A DNA stretch of 41,843 nt, from assembly GCA_902826795.1 (NCBI GenBank), contig CADEGD010000037.1:1-41843 (forward strand), given 5' to 3'. Shown here piece after piece: positions 24,861 through 33,674 of this stretch. Below the pieces are notes generated by a model, which was given only the letters and a program-made list of their open reading frames with translations, ran no database searches and had not been told where the DNA came from. Source of the stretch: an uncultured Acidobacteriota bacterium. GTDB lineage: Bacteria > Acidobacteriota > Blastocatellia > Pyrinomonadales > Pyrinomonadaceae. How positions within the stretch are numbered: the stretch's first letter is position 1; the number at the start of each line of letters is the position of its first letter. The translations under genes and the position numbers were made by a program.

Positions 24861-26705
24861 CTATTGGACGAAGAACGCCGCCGGAAAGTCGCCGGGCTGG
24901 CCCCAGGTTACCGCATAATGCGGATTGCCATTCGATGGGAGCACCCAGAACGTAGCGTCAGTCGTATTCCATCGATACGTAGCAATATCGTCTTTACCGT
25001 CACCATCGTAATCACCCTGAGCCTCGAAATCGAGGTCTAGGCCCCATGCAACGATCTGGATACCGCCGTCATTCTCATATATGTACCACTGGAGAATGCC
25101 GTTCGCATCCACGCGGGTTACGGCGATATCCGACTTGCCGTCACCATCGAAGTCGCCAGAAACCGGACGGTCAGTGAAAAGGCCCCATTCGTACTGGGTG
25201 AAGTTATACACTCCGTTGATCGTGACGTAGAAGACACCGTTGTTCGGGTTGTTTGGCGAGGCACCCTGGATCGCAAAATCAGCTAAACCGTCTCCGTTAA
25301 AATCACCAGAATACGGAATCCAGTCATCTCCCTGACCGAATCCCCACTGAACTACGAAATCTCCGGAGTTTGGAATCGAACTAGGACGGTAAGCGAACAA
25401 ACAAGCTCCTGGAGCATCGAACGGACATCTATAGATCGCCGGATCATCCTTACCGTCGCCGTCATAGTCCGCGACAGCGAAAGGGTTATCACCGGCTTGG
25501 CCTGAGCCTACCTGACGCAAGGTGAAATCGGTACTGTTTAGCGAGAAGAAATACGCACCCCCGGGAACCGGACGCCAGACGGCAATATCGTCCTTGCCGT
25601 CGCCGTCAAAGTCAGCCATTAGCGGATCGTCACCGTTTGACTCTCCCCAAAATGCGGTGAACACTCCAAAATCGCTGCTGTTTAATCCCCACCACTGGAT
25701 CGGGCTCGAGCCACCCTGGAGGTTATTCTTCGCTTCCTCTGCACGATTCTTCCTGCGGTCTCGCATCGTTCTGCCGATTCTCTTTCGCGACTCGGCAAGA
25801 CCAGCCGCAGTCAACGCACTAGCCTGCGGCCTAACGATGACATAATCGGTACGGCCATCGCCGTTGAGATCGACTTTGCCGTCCGGCTGAGGGCCTGAAG
25901 TTCCCGAAGCAACTGCTTCTTCCCAAGTGGTTGCGACGCGAATTCCGTCGATCTGCTGAGTCGAACCAGTTGAACCGCCTCCTTGTCGAAGTCCGATTCC
26001 GTTTAACTGTGCAGGCTCCGTCGCATCATTATCTGTTGCAGTCAATGCAGCTGAAGCGGGCTCAGCAGCCCCAGGAGTCGGATTTACATACATCTGGACG
26101 ACGTCGTTGGCGGCCCCTGCAACGTAGGTATATTTAACAACGATCAGATAAGTGGTTCCCGGTGTGAATGTAGTTGCGGTATAGACCGGAGTCCCGTTTG
26201 TGCGAGAAAGACCGAAGGCAAAGTTGTTCGTCGCCGCATCTTTCCTAGCATAGACCCGTGCACGAAACGTGGTTGTGCCGAAATTCATCAAGTGGAAAAA
26301 GTAATCGCCAGTTGTCGTCGTAGCACTAACGTTTACGAGTGCAGCCGCATAAACGGAGCCGCTGGTCACGGCGGTAAATGAACGCGACACGTCCTGACCT
26401 GTCGCCGCCATTGAGGCAGCATTGGCAACGCCTGAACCAGCGTAGCCTGTGAAAGTAAGTCCAGGTGCAGATACGGCAACGGGATTGATCCCGGCACTAT
26501 GTTCCGTCCATCCTCCGGCCGTTAACAACGTACCTGCAGCTGGCGTAAAGTCATCGGTCAACAAAACCGTACTCGGACTGGATACCGTGAGGGTTGCTGC
26601 AGTTACTTTCGCGGACGCATCGGCAAAGAACCAACTACCGCCTGCGAGTGCGACGCAAAGAGTTGAAAGTGTTAGTACAAAAAGCGGCCTAAACGATTTC
26701 TTCAT
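24861..26705 (-). CDS. Secreted FG-GAP/VCBS-repeat protein
   Basis: 614 residues. An N-terminal signal peptide (MKKSFRPLFVLTLSTLCVALA) is followed by a jelly-roll-like domain of about 240 residues rich in Thr/Ala, then at about residue 280 a linker, PDGKVDLNGDGRTDYVIVRP, and seven copies of a calcium-binding repeat of the kind D-[FY]-D/N-G-D-G-K-x-D-x-A. Each has the D-x-[DN]-x-D-G loop, and repeats are about 50 residues apart with a W-G-x sequence between. The repeats should form a beta-propeller outside the cell. An ATG at 26705 with GGAGAGA just upstream is the start; a TTG four codons earlier is in frame but lacks a Shine-Dalgarno. Such proteins are abundant in Blastocatellia and often serve as adhesins. 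Confidence 0.9.
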   Translation of the reverse strand: MKKSFRPLFVLTLSTLCVALAGGSWFFADASAKVTAATLTVSSPSTVLLTDDFTPAAGTLLTAGGWTEHSAGINPVAVSAPGLTFTGYAGSGVANAASMAATGQDVSRSFTAVTSGSVYAAALVNVSATTTTGDYFFHLMNFGTTTFRARVYARKDAATNNFAFGLSRTNGTPVYTATTFTPGTTYLIVVKYTYVAGAANDVVQMYVNPTPGAAEPASAALTATDNDATEPAQLNGIGLRQGGGSTGSTQQIDGIRVATTWEEAVASGTSGPQPDGKVDLNGDGRTDYVIVRPQASALTAAGLAESRKRIGRTMRDRRKNRAEEAKNNLQGGSSPIQWWGLNSSDFGVFTAFWGESNGDDPLMADFDGDGKDDIAVWRPVPGGAYFFSLNSTDFTLRQVGSGQAGDNPFAVADYDGDGKDDPAIYRCPFDAPGACLFAYRPSSIPNSGDFVVQWGFGQGDDWIPYSGDFNGDGLADFAIQGASPNNPNNGVFYVTINGVYNFTQYEWGLFTDRPVSGDFDGDGKSDIAVTRVDANGILQWYIYENDGGIQIVAWGLDLDFEAQGDYDGDGKDDIATYRWNTTDATFWVLPSNGNPHYAVTWGQPGDFPAAFFVQ

Positions 26706-26981
26706 ATCTCTCTCCAAAAAGCCTAATTCCCGATAGACACTTAAAAACGGTCAATTTCCACTATGTTGCCCGAACGAATGTCGGCCAAGCATCAACACGC
26801 AAGTTGTGAGTTATCGGAGGGGCGAAATTAATATCGGTCGCTGAATCTTAACACAGCCAGCGTGGGATTTGGTATCGAAAAAAGTTAACAATGTGTGAAA
26901 TCAGTGTCAGTGTTTTGAATTCGAACGGCTCGCCGATAATATTAAAGCAATTTCCTAAGTCAGCCGTCCTCGATCTAAATC

Positions 26982-28358
26982 ATGTCCGACAACTTGATCA
27001 AACCTAATCAGCCGCGAGAGATCTTCGGCTGGATGATGTACGACTGGGCGAATTCCGCTTTCTACACGACCGTTATCTCCGTGATGCTCGGACCGTATCT
27101 GATAAGCCTCGCGGAGTCGAGCCTGGGAAAGGAAGGTTTGGTCGTCGATCTTGGCCTATTTCGCGTTACGACTGGCGGATTTCCGGCATTTTGTCTCGCG
27201 ATCTCTGTAGTCTCGATGGTCGTGTTTCTACCGATTCTCGGTTCGATCGCGGACTACACCCATCTGAAGAAACGCTTGATGGCGATCTTCTGCTATCTAG
27301 GCGTGCTCGCGAGCTCACTGCTGTTTTTCGTGACCGGCGATAATTATCTGATCGGCGGTGTCTTGCTGATCGTCTCCAACATTGGATTTGCCGCCGCTAA
27401 TGTTTTCTACAACGCCTTTCTCATCGATATAACGACCGAAGATCGACGCAATCGCGTGTCAAGCTATGGCTATGGAGCAGGTTACATCGGCGGTGTTGTG
27501 ATGCTGGTCGCCAACCTCGCCTTTATTGCTAACGCGGAATCGCTCGGCATTACGAGAGGATTTGCCGTTCGGCTTTCTTTCCTGATCGCGTCGCTATGGT
27601 GGGGATTATTTGCGATCGTTACGTTCCTATGGGTTCGCAATCGTGAGGCAACGAAGACAGTCCCGCAGCACAAGAGTTTGGTAACGGTCGGATTCTCTGA
27701 GCTTTGGGAGACGCTGAAGGAGCTACGGCGGCTTCGTTACACGGCGATCTTTCTTGTTGCTTATCTCTTCTATAACGACGGCATCCAGACGGTCATTCTT
27801 CAGTCGTCGGTATTTCTTTCTCAAGAACTCTTCACCCAAGCCGAACGCGACGCGAGCGCCGATCAAACCTTTCTTATTACGATCTTCCTCGTCGCACAGA
27901 TCTCGGCCTTTATCGGGGCGATCGCCTTTGAAAGGATCGCCCGATTCATTGGTGCAAAACGAACGATATTGATCTCACTCGCTATTTGGTGCGGGATCGT
28001 TATCTACGCGTATGCCTTTTTGGCTACGCGAACTCAGGCGTATGTAATGGCCGTCTTTATCGGCCTTGTCTTAGGAAGCGCGCAAGCTCTTTCGAGATCG
28101 CTCTACTCCCAGATGATCCCTGCCGGTAGGGAATCGGCATTCTTCGGCATCTACGAGATATCGGAGAAAGGAACTTCGTGGATGGGCCAGCTTCTGTTCA
28201 CGATAATCATCGGAGCAACTGGTTCTTTTCGACACGCTATTCTCGGGCTGATCGTTTTCTTTGTGGTCGGCAGCGTCGTTCTTTTGTTCACGAATACTCA
28301 GCGCGCGATTCATGAGGCAGGTAATCGAACTCCGGAAGAAGCTGAGGGTTTGACCTGA
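26982..28358 (+). CDS. UMF1-family (Atg22-like) MFS transporter
   Basis: 458 residues with about twelve hydrophobic helices. It begins with the family signature FGWMMYDWANSAFYTTVISVM, then FLPILGSIADYTHLKKRLM (MFS loop 2-3), DITTEDRRNRVSSYGYGAGYIGG and GSAQALSRSLYSQMIPAGRE. These are typical of the UMF1/Atg22-like group, whose members are thought to export amino acids in yeast vacuoles; substrates in bacteria are not known. It sits in the inner membrane. Preceded by a 264-bp gap without a gene; no promoter could be picked with confidence. Confidence 0.93.
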   Translation: MSDNLIKPNQPREIFGWMMYDWANSAFYTTVISVMLGPYLISLAESSLGKEGLVVDLGLFRVTTGGFPAFCLAISVVSMVVFLPILGSIADYTHLKKRLMAIFCYLGVLASSLLFFVTGDNYLIGGVLLIVSNIGFAAANVFYNAFLIDITTEDRRNRVSSYGYGAGYIGGVVMLVANLAFIANAESLGITRGFAVRLSFLIASLWWGLFAIVTFLWVRNREATKTVPQHKSLVTVGFSELWETLKELRRLRYTAIFLVAYLFYNDGIQTVILQSSVFLSQELFTQAERDASADQTFLITIFLVAQISAFIGAIAFERIARFIGAKRTILISLAIWCGIVIYAYAFLATRTQAYVMAVFIGLVLGSAQALSRSLYSQMIPAGRESAFFGIYEISEKGTSWMGQLLFTIIIGATGSFRHAILGLIVFFVVGSVVLLFTNTQRAIHEAGNRTPEEAEGLT

Positions 28359-28407
28359 TTTGAGAACCCGAAAAGCTGAGATATAATTCAACCAATATCA
28401 CACCGCG

Positions 28408-28977
28408 ATGGAGGCCATGTCTGTGTCCGAAAATGCTCACGGAAGGATAATAACCATATTTGGAGGATCTAAATGCGGGCCGAGTTCGCAGGAGTATCAA
28501 GATGCCATGGCGATCGGGAAGAAGCTTGCCGAGGCTGGATACACGATCTGCACGGGCGGTTACCTTGGAGTTATGGAAGCCGCTTCGAAAGGAGCTAGAG
28601 AAGCCGGAGGCCGTGTAATGGGCATCGTAATGAATCAGTTCAAATCCGAGCCCAATAGATTCTTGACCGATAAAGTGGCAACCGATCATTTCTACGATCG
28701 CCTTCAGAACTTGATCACCCGGTCGGTCGGCTTCGTCGCGATGCGGGGCGGGATGGGAACGGTCACCGAGATCTCCTTAGTTTGGAATAAGCTGCAAACA
28801 GGCGTTTTGGGACGCCGGCCGTTGGTGCTCGTCGGCGATTGTTGGCAGCAGGTCGTCGAATCGTGGAAGGAGAATCTGGTAGTTTCAGCCTCGGATATAG
28901 GCCTACTGAACTTTGCTGGTAATGCTGACGAAGCGTGCTCGATCATCGTTGAGAAGACTCAGGGGGTTACGGTATGA
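28408..28977 (+). CDS. LOG-like Rossmann-fold nucleotide-binding protein
   Basis: 189 residues. Features: ITIFGGSKCGPSSQEY at the start, YTICTGGYLGVMEAASKGAREAGGRVMGI in the middle, and FVAMRGGMGTVTEISLVWNKLQ containing GGMGTVTE (114-121), the P-G-G-x-G-T-x-x-E phosphoribosyl loop with Arg replacing Pro. The LOG family cleaves nucleoside monophosphates to bases (cytokinins in plants). The present protein is of the shorter bacterial kind and its substrate is not known. Two candidate ATGs (28408, 28417) occur near each other. It overlaps the next gene by 4 nt (ATGA), indicating coupling. Confidence 0.85.
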   Translation: MEAMSVSENAHGRIITIFGGSKCGPSSQEYQDAMAIGKKLAEAGYTICTGGYLGVMEAASKGAREAGGRVMGIVMNQFKSEPNRFLTDKVATDHFYDRLQNLITRSVGFVAMRGGMGTVTEISLVWNKLQTGVLGRRPLVLVGDCWQQVVESWKENLVVSASDIGLLNFAGNADEACSIIVEKTQGVTV

Positions 28978-29852
28978 ACTGTCCGAAATGTAACGCTCAG
29001 CTTTTGTCCGACGCCAAATTCTGCGGATCCTGCGGTTTCACACTACAGCCCGCTCAAGCCGCGCCGCCTCCCCAACAACAGCAGCAGTATCAGCCGAACC
29101 CGGCGTACGATGTGCCGCCGAGCGGCGGAGCGTTTCAGTTTGACGCCGACGGTCGCGGAAAGGGCCGCGGCTATACATGGGAGATACAGCATCAGGGGTC
29201 GTTCGCTCTTGCCGTTGTAAGGCTTCAGGCCGAACAAGCGATTCACGCAGAGGCCGGAGCAATGGTTTCTATGTCTGGAAATGTCGATCTTCACGCCGAG
29301 ATGAAAGGTGGAGTTTTCGGCGCGTTGAAGCGGGCGGTCGGCGGTGAGTCTGCATTTGTTTCTACGTTCACAGCCAAGGGTGCGCCCGGTGAAGTAACGC
29401 TTGCGCCCGGTTCGCCAGGCGGCGTCGTCGGTATCGAAATGCGAAACCAGACGTTCATGGTTCAGTCGAGCTCCTATCTGGCCGGCGATACGAGTCTTCA
29501 AGTTGAAACAAAATTTGGTGGGGCAAAATCATTCTTCGGCGGCGAAGGGTTGTTCGTGCTGCAGATCTCAGGAACCGGGCTTTTGCTGATCTCATCATTC
29601 GGCGCAATTCACAGCAGAACGCTTCAGCCTGGCGAGCAGTATGTCGTCGATACAGGCCATCTTGTCGCGTGGGAAGGGCACATGCCCTACAATCTGCGAA
29701 AAGCGGCGAAAAGCGGATTCTTCCGCAGCATGATGAGCGGCGAGGGATTGGTCGCAGAGTTCAACGGACCGGGCCAGATCTTGATCCAAACCCGAAATTT
29801 AGCTGCGTTCGCCGGACTCTTGCGTCCGTATTTTCCGTCGCAGGGTGGCTAG
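28974..29852 (+). CDS. Zinc-ribbon plus AIM24-domain protein
   Basis: 292 residues. MNCPKCNAQLLSDAKFCGSCG forms a four-cysteine zinc ribbon, then a Gln/Pro-rich linker (about residues 28-50) and an AIM24/TIGR00266-like domain: YTWEIQHQGSFALAVVRLQ, AEAGAMVSMSGNVDLHAEM, SGTGLLLISSFG and VDTGHLVAWEGHMPYNLRKA. AIM24 domains are double beta-sandwich proteins of unknown activity, common in bacteria; the mitochondrial member affects inner membrane organisation. It overlaps the LOG-like gene by 4 nt and is 19 nt before ptsI. Confidence 0.88.
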   Translation: MNCPKCNAQLLSDAKFCGSCGFTLQPAQAAPPPQQQQQYQPNPAYDVPPSGGAFQFDADGRGKGRGYTWEIQHQGSFALAVVRLQAEQAIHAEAGAMVSMSGNVDLHAEMKGGVFGALKRAVGGESAFVSTFTAKGAPGEVTLAPGSPGGVVGIEMRNQTFMVQSSSYLAGDTSLQVETKFGGAKSFFGGEGLFVLQISGTGLLLISSFGAIHSRTLQPGEQYVVDTGHLVAWEGHMPYNLRKAAKSGFFRSMMSGEGLVAEFNGPGQILIQTRNLAAFAGLLRPYFPSQGG

Positions 29853-29871
29853 TAGTAGTTAAAGTTTTAGC

Positions 29872-31683
29872 ATGAAGAGAACCCGAAGCGACTCGGAGTT
29901 ACGATCGGAGAAAGGCTTAGAAACCCGGTTGAATGCCAGGCCCGTATCTCGCGGTGTCGCCGTCGGAAAAGTTGTTACGATCCATGGTGACAACAAACAG
30001 TTTTACCGCACTCCGATCCGGCTCGATCAGGTCGAGCGGGAAGTAGCAAGATACAGAACCGCTCACAAGGCGGCCGCCCGCCAACTCACCAAAGTAGGCA
30101 CCACACTTGAATATTCATCAAGCTCGGCTGCCATCTTCGACATGCATAGGGCCATTCTGGAAGACTCGACACTAAGCGAAAAGATCGAGTCCGCGATAGC
30201 CCGCAATCATATCAACGCCGAATGGGCGGTGAAGCTCGTCACCGATGAATACATCGCAAAATACCGCGCCATACCCGACGAACACTTTCGCGACCGCTAC
30301 ATCGATGTCGAGGACGTTGCGGACCAACTTCAAACCGCTCTTGGCGGTAAGCGGCATCCGATTCGCATCCCACGAGGTTCGATAATCGCGGCGAAAGAGC
30401 TTCGGCCGTCGACAATCGCCGAACTGGGCTCGGGCCATCTAGGCGGCATTGTGACGGAGAGTGGCGGCTGGACCTCACACAGCTTCATTCTTGCAAGAGA
30501 ACTTGATATTCCGGCGGTGACCGGCGTACGCAAACTACTCCGGCGCGTGAAAACCGGTGACACGATCTTGCTCGACGGCTACGATGGCACTGTCTTTCTA
30601 AATCCCGAAGACACTACCATCTCTTCCATCAAGGCCAGTCGAAGAAGTGCTCATCGGCCCGCACCGAAAGACGTCCCTGTAAATGGTTCGATCAACACGC
30701 TGGATGGCAGAGAGGTGAAGATCCGCGCCAATTTCGATATCGCCGCCAGCTTTCATCAAGCCAAAAAACTCGGTGCCCGTGGGATCGGGCTTTTCCGATC
30801 GGAATACTTGTTCAATCGATTCAAAGGGTTTCCCGGTGAAGCCGAGCAGATCAAGGCTTATCGCGAGATCGCAGATTATGCAGGAGCCGATAGGGCTCGA
30901 ATTCGGACGTTCGACCTAAGTCTGAGCCAAATCGTAGAAAGATCGGCTCGCCGTGACAAGAATCCGGCCCTCGGCCTGCGCGGGATACGCCTGTCGCTTG
31001 CTCACCAAAAGCATTTTCGAACTCAGATAAGGGCTCTTCTTCAAGCTTCGGTCGAACGGGAAGTTGACGTGATCATACCGATGGTTTCTTGCGTTGATGA
31101 GGTCAGGACAGTTCGATCTATCCTGAATGAAGAATGTGAGTCACTCAGAAATCGTGGAATTGCGGTTGGCGCCCCGCGACTCGGGGCTATGATAGAGCTG
31201 CCAGCGGCAGTATTTACTATTGAGGTATTACTCGAAGAGTTGGATTGTATCTGTATCGGCACAAACGACTTAGTGCAGTATACGCTCGGCGTCGATAGGG
31301 ATAATGAGACGGTCGCGAATCTGTTTCGATCTCTGCACCCATCGGTACTCAAGGCCCTAAAGATCGTACTCGACGCGGCGGCTAAAAAAGGTGTGCCCGC
31401 TGTGGTCTGCGGCGAGATGGCCGGATCGGCATTCTATATCCCGATTCTGGTTGGTTTGGGTGCTACCGAGCTTAGTATGAATGTGAATTCCATAACCCGC
31501 GTACGCCGCGTAATCGCTGGAATTGCTTACGAGGAGACTCGCCAGTTGAGGAACCGTGTACTTGAATGCTCAACCGTTGAGGAGACGGAATCCACCGCTC
31601 GTTCATTCATTACCGATCGTTGGAGCCATCTTTTCGACGGCGAGCAGCTTGTCGCCTTCAAATCTCCAGTTATCGCTTCATAA
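29872..31683 (+). CDS. ptsI: Phosphoenolpyruvate-protein phosphotransferase (PTS enzyme I), divergent
   Basis: 603 residues. Phosphohistidine is H203 in SGGWTSHSFILARE. The PEP site has Arg309 in GLFRSEYLF, Arg345 in RIRTFDL, IGTNDLVQY with Asn/Asp, GVDRDN, and the catalytic Cys513 in CGEMAG. One usual motif is changed: the segment normally reading LDIGGDK reads FDLSLSQ, with no Gly-Gly-Asp-Lys. The enzyme takes phosphate from PEP and would pass it to HPr. No HPr, EII or GAF-domain sequence is in the window, so it may serve a regulatory (nitrogen-type) or partial PTS. It is the third gene after LOG and AIM24, followed by rnpB. Confidence 0.9.
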   Translation: MKRTRSDSELRSEKGLETRLNARPVSRGVAVGKVVTIHGDNKQFYRTPIRLDQVEREVARYRTAHKAAARQLTKVGTTLEYSSSSAAIFDMHRAILEDSTLSEKIESAIARNHINAEWAVKLVTDEYIAKYRAIPDEHFRDRYIDVEDVADQLQTALGGKRHPIRIPRGSIIAAKELRPSTIAELGSGHLGGIVTESGGWTSHSFILARELDIPAVTGVRKLLRRVKTGDTILLDGYDGTVFLNPEDTTISSIKASRRSAHRPAPKDVPVNGSINTLDGREVKIRANFDIAASFHQAKKLGARGIGLFRSEYLFNRFKGFPGEAEQIKAYREIADYAGADRARIRTFDLSLSQIVERSARRDKNPALGLRGIRLSLAHQKHFRTQIRALLQASVEREVDVIIPMVSCVDEVRTVRSILNEECESLRNRGIAVGAPRLGAMIELPAAVFTIEVLLEELDCICIGTNDLVQYTLGVDRDNETVANLFRSLHPSVLKALKIVLDAAAKKGVPAVVCGEMAGSAFYIPILVGLGATELSMNVNSITRVRRVIAGIAYEETRQLRNRVLECSTVEETESTARSFITDRWSHLFDGEQLVAFKSPVIAS

Positions 31684-31708
31684 CATTTTAATGTTCAACA
31701 TTTTTTGC

Positions 31709-31714
31709 TATACT
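31709..31714 (+). promoter_or_regulatory. -10 element of the rnpB promoter
   Basis: TATACT sits 15-20 nt before the first base-paired position of RNase P RNA, with a T6 tract just upstream. No clear -35 box is seen. Confidence 0.45.
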
Positions 31715-31728
31715 GCGTGAGCCGTGCA

Positions 31729-32117
31729 GAAGGAGCAGGCCGGACGGTCGCCTCTATTTATTTAGAGGAGGAAAGTCCGAACACCGTAGGGCAGCGAGCC
31801 GGATAACATCCGGGCACCGGGTTAGGCCGGTGACGACAAGTGCAACAGAGAATAGACCAGCCTTCAAAAGAGGTGATGGGTGAAACGGTGGGGTAAGAGC
31901 CCACCGGCTCGGCTGGTAACAGCCTGAGGCCAGGCAAACTCCTCGTGGTGCAAGACCAAATAGGGAAACGCATTTTGAGCGGCCCGCTCAAGTCGATGCT
32001 TCGGCATCGCGACGTTTCCGGGTAGGTCGCTCGAGCCGGCAAGTAATTGTCGGCCTAGATGAATGATCGTCGCTCACTTCGGTGAGTACAAGATTCGGCT
32101 TATAGGCCTGCTCCTTC
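31729..32117 (+). ncRNA. rnpB: RNase P RNA (type A)
   Basis: The ends pair to form helix P1 (GAAGGAGCAGGCC 31729-31741 with GGCCTGCTCCTTC 32105-32117). Invariant segments appear in order: GAGGAAAGTCCGAACACC (about 31767-31784), AGAGAATAGACCAGCC, GTGAAACGGTGGGGTAAGAGCCCACC, and near the 3' end ACAAGATTCGGCTTATAGGCC. A tetraloop hairpin (GTCGATGCTTCGGCATCGCGAC) lies in the variable region. It is the catalytic RNA that trims tRNA 5' ends. The length (389 nt) is normal for bacteria. Confidence 0.97.
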
Positions 32118-32162
32118 AGCACTCGGCCCCTATTCACAAAATCAGGAGCTCACAACTGAATC

Positions 32163-32435
32163 ATGGCGAATCGGAAAGGCGTCTTCATAGGCGCGTATGT
32201 TCCCAACGAACTTAAAGAATCCCTTCGGCGTAGGGCTGCGTTAGAACACCGCACGCTCTCGCAAGAGATAACCCGCATCTTGATCGAGGCAGTACATGGC
32301 CAGTCGCTTCCCGCAGGCAGCGTCGATCGTCGAACCGGAAATGCGTCGGTGCCGCGACGTCGTGCGACGGATCCGCCGGAGCGGCGACGCGCTGATGATC
32401 TTCCATACATCGCTCCCGGTTCAACTAAAAAGTAG
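32163..32435 (+). CDS. Arc/RHH-type DNA-binding protein
   Basis: 90 residues. MANRKGVFIGAYVPNELKES gives the beta-strand and turn, and LRRRAALEHRTLSQEITRIL the two helices of a ribbon-helix-helix fold of the Arc sort. The tail is rich in Arg/Pro and probably disordered. AGGAG occurs 14 nt before the ATG, a long spacing. It lies 45 nt after rnpB. No toxin gene follows. Likely a small transcription factor. Confidence 0.7.
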   Translation: MANRKGVFIGAYVPNELKESLRRRAALEHRTLSQEITRILIEAVHGQSLPAGSVDRRTGNASVPRRRATDPPERRRADDLPYIAPGSTKK

Positions 32436-32489
32436 ACATCGACGGTCACTCGTTCGTGCTGGCGTCGCATTGTTGGTAAAATAGCGTCG

Positions 32490-33215
32490 ATGCGTAATAG
32501 TTCTGTCTTGATCGCGTTGATTGCCGGAACTGTCTGCTTCGTGGCAGGCTTTTCTTTTGCCAACTATCTCAATCGCTCGGAGCTTAGCAGCCTTAAGGGA
32601 GAAAACGAGCGTCTTAAATCGACTCAAGATTCTGAGTCGGGCCAGCTGAATCTTTCCAACGAAGAGATCGACGCAAAGATAGCCGAGGCAGAGCAAAACA
32701 GCGGAAATTTCGCATTTCAAAAAAGCCTCGGACTTGGCCTGTATCGTTACGGTGCCATCAAACAGGATAAGGCGATCATAGAAAGGGCGTTGCCCGTACT
32801 AGTTCGCGCGCACGGCCTTGACGCTAACGACTATGACGTTATCGTAGGCCTCGGAAATTCGTACTACGACATCGGATATTTCGGTAAGGACAATTCAGGT
32901 TTTGAGCGTTCGCGTGAGTTCTATAATAAAGCTCTTGCAAAACGCCCGGATGATATCGAGGTCCGCACGGATCTCGGCCTGACGTACTTTCTTCAAGACC
33001 CGCCCGACTATCAGGCCGCAATCGCCGAATTCGAAAAATCTCTCGTGATCAACCCGAAGCACGAAAAAACCCTTTCGTTCGCCGCACTCGCAATGAAGAA
33101 TCAGAATAAGGATGCCGCGAAATACGTGAACGTTCTTCGTTCGGTCAACCCTAATAGTCCGACCCTGCGCGAACTCGAAAGCGGCCAGCCCGGCCCGCCG
33201 CCCGTCGCCCAATGA
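32490..33215 (+). CDS. Membrane-anchored TPR protein
   Basis: 241 residues. An N-terminal anchor (SSVLIALIAGTVCFVAGFSF) is followed by a short coiled-coil (NRSELSSLKGENERLKS), and then TPR-like units (YRYGAIKQDKAIIERALPVL; AHGLDANDYDVIVGLGNSYYD; FERSREFYNKALAKRPDDIEV; YQAAIAEFEKSLVINPKHEK). The C-terminus is Pro-rich. The layout resembles CcmH/NrfG-type or pilus assembly TPR proteins. Overlaps the next gene by 4 nt (ATGA), so both are co-translated. Confidence 0.85.
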   Translation: MRNSSVLIALIAGTVCFVAGFSFANYLNRSELSSLKGENERLKSTQDSESGQLNLSNEEIDAKIAEAEQNSGNFAFQKSLGLGLYRYGAIKQDKAIIERALPVLVRAHGLDANDYDVIVGLGNSYYDIGYFGKDNSGFERSREFYNKALAKRPDDIEVRTDLGLTYFLQDPPDYQAAIAEFEKSLVINPKHEKTLSFAALAMKNQNKDAAKYVNVLRSVNPNSPTLRELESGQPGPPPVAQ

Positions 33216-33502
33216 GAGAAGCCTTTTTCATCCTGATCGTTCTCTTGGCGCTCGTTGGGTTAACGGCGTATCGCTATCGCAAACAGCTAATGTTCGCACT
33301 GCAGATCTGGCGGACGCTAACGGGAGCGCGTGAGATGCAGATGAAGAATATACCCACGAACGAGTCGGAAAATCAGGTCAAAGGCGAACTCGTAAATTGC
33401 TCTCGTTGCGGAAAGTGGACACCGCAAACCACCGCCATCAAATTCGGCGCGACCATCTATTACTGTTCGACGCGGTGCCTGCAAAGTAAGGTAAAAAACT
33501 GA
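33212..33502 (+). CDS. Single-pass membrane protein with treble-clef zinc ribbon
   Basis: 96 residues. One transmembrane helix (AFFILIVLLALVGLTAYRY) is followed by a ~40-residue linker and a C-terminal zinc site: VNCSRCGKWTPQTTAIKFGA then IYYCSTRC, four Cys in C-x2-C...C-x3-C form, as in small PP0621-like proteins. Function unknown. Its start overlaps the stop of the TPR gene. Confidence 0.8.
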   Translation: MREAFFILIVLLALVGLTAYRYRKQLMFALQIWRTLTGAREMQMKNIPTNESENQVKGELVNCSRCGKWTPQTTAIKFGATIYYCSTRCLQSKVKN

Positions 33503-33535
33503 AGTAGTTTGGCCTGCTTGGTCGCTAGGACAAAG

Positions 33536-33638
33536 TTTCACGCAGAGACGCCAAGGCCGCAAAGAGACGCTTCCGTTTATCAAATAGCTTTAGACTCAGC
33601 GTACTCAACTCTTTGCGAACTTTGCGTCTCAGCGTTAA
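33536..33638. repeat. Palindromic intergenic repeat (CGCAGAGACGC type)
   Basis: Left arm TTTCACGCAGAGACGCC at 33536 onward, with CGCAAAGAG ending at 33566; right arm 33609-33638 (CTCTTTGCGAACTTTGCG...) is its degenerate complement. About 103 bp in the gap between two convergent genes. Repeats of this TTCACGCAGAGACGCAAAG kind are frequent in environmental genomes. Confidence 0.75.
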
Positions 33639-33674
33639 GCTTCTTTGCTCTTATCGAGGGTGTTCAGCGAGCAA

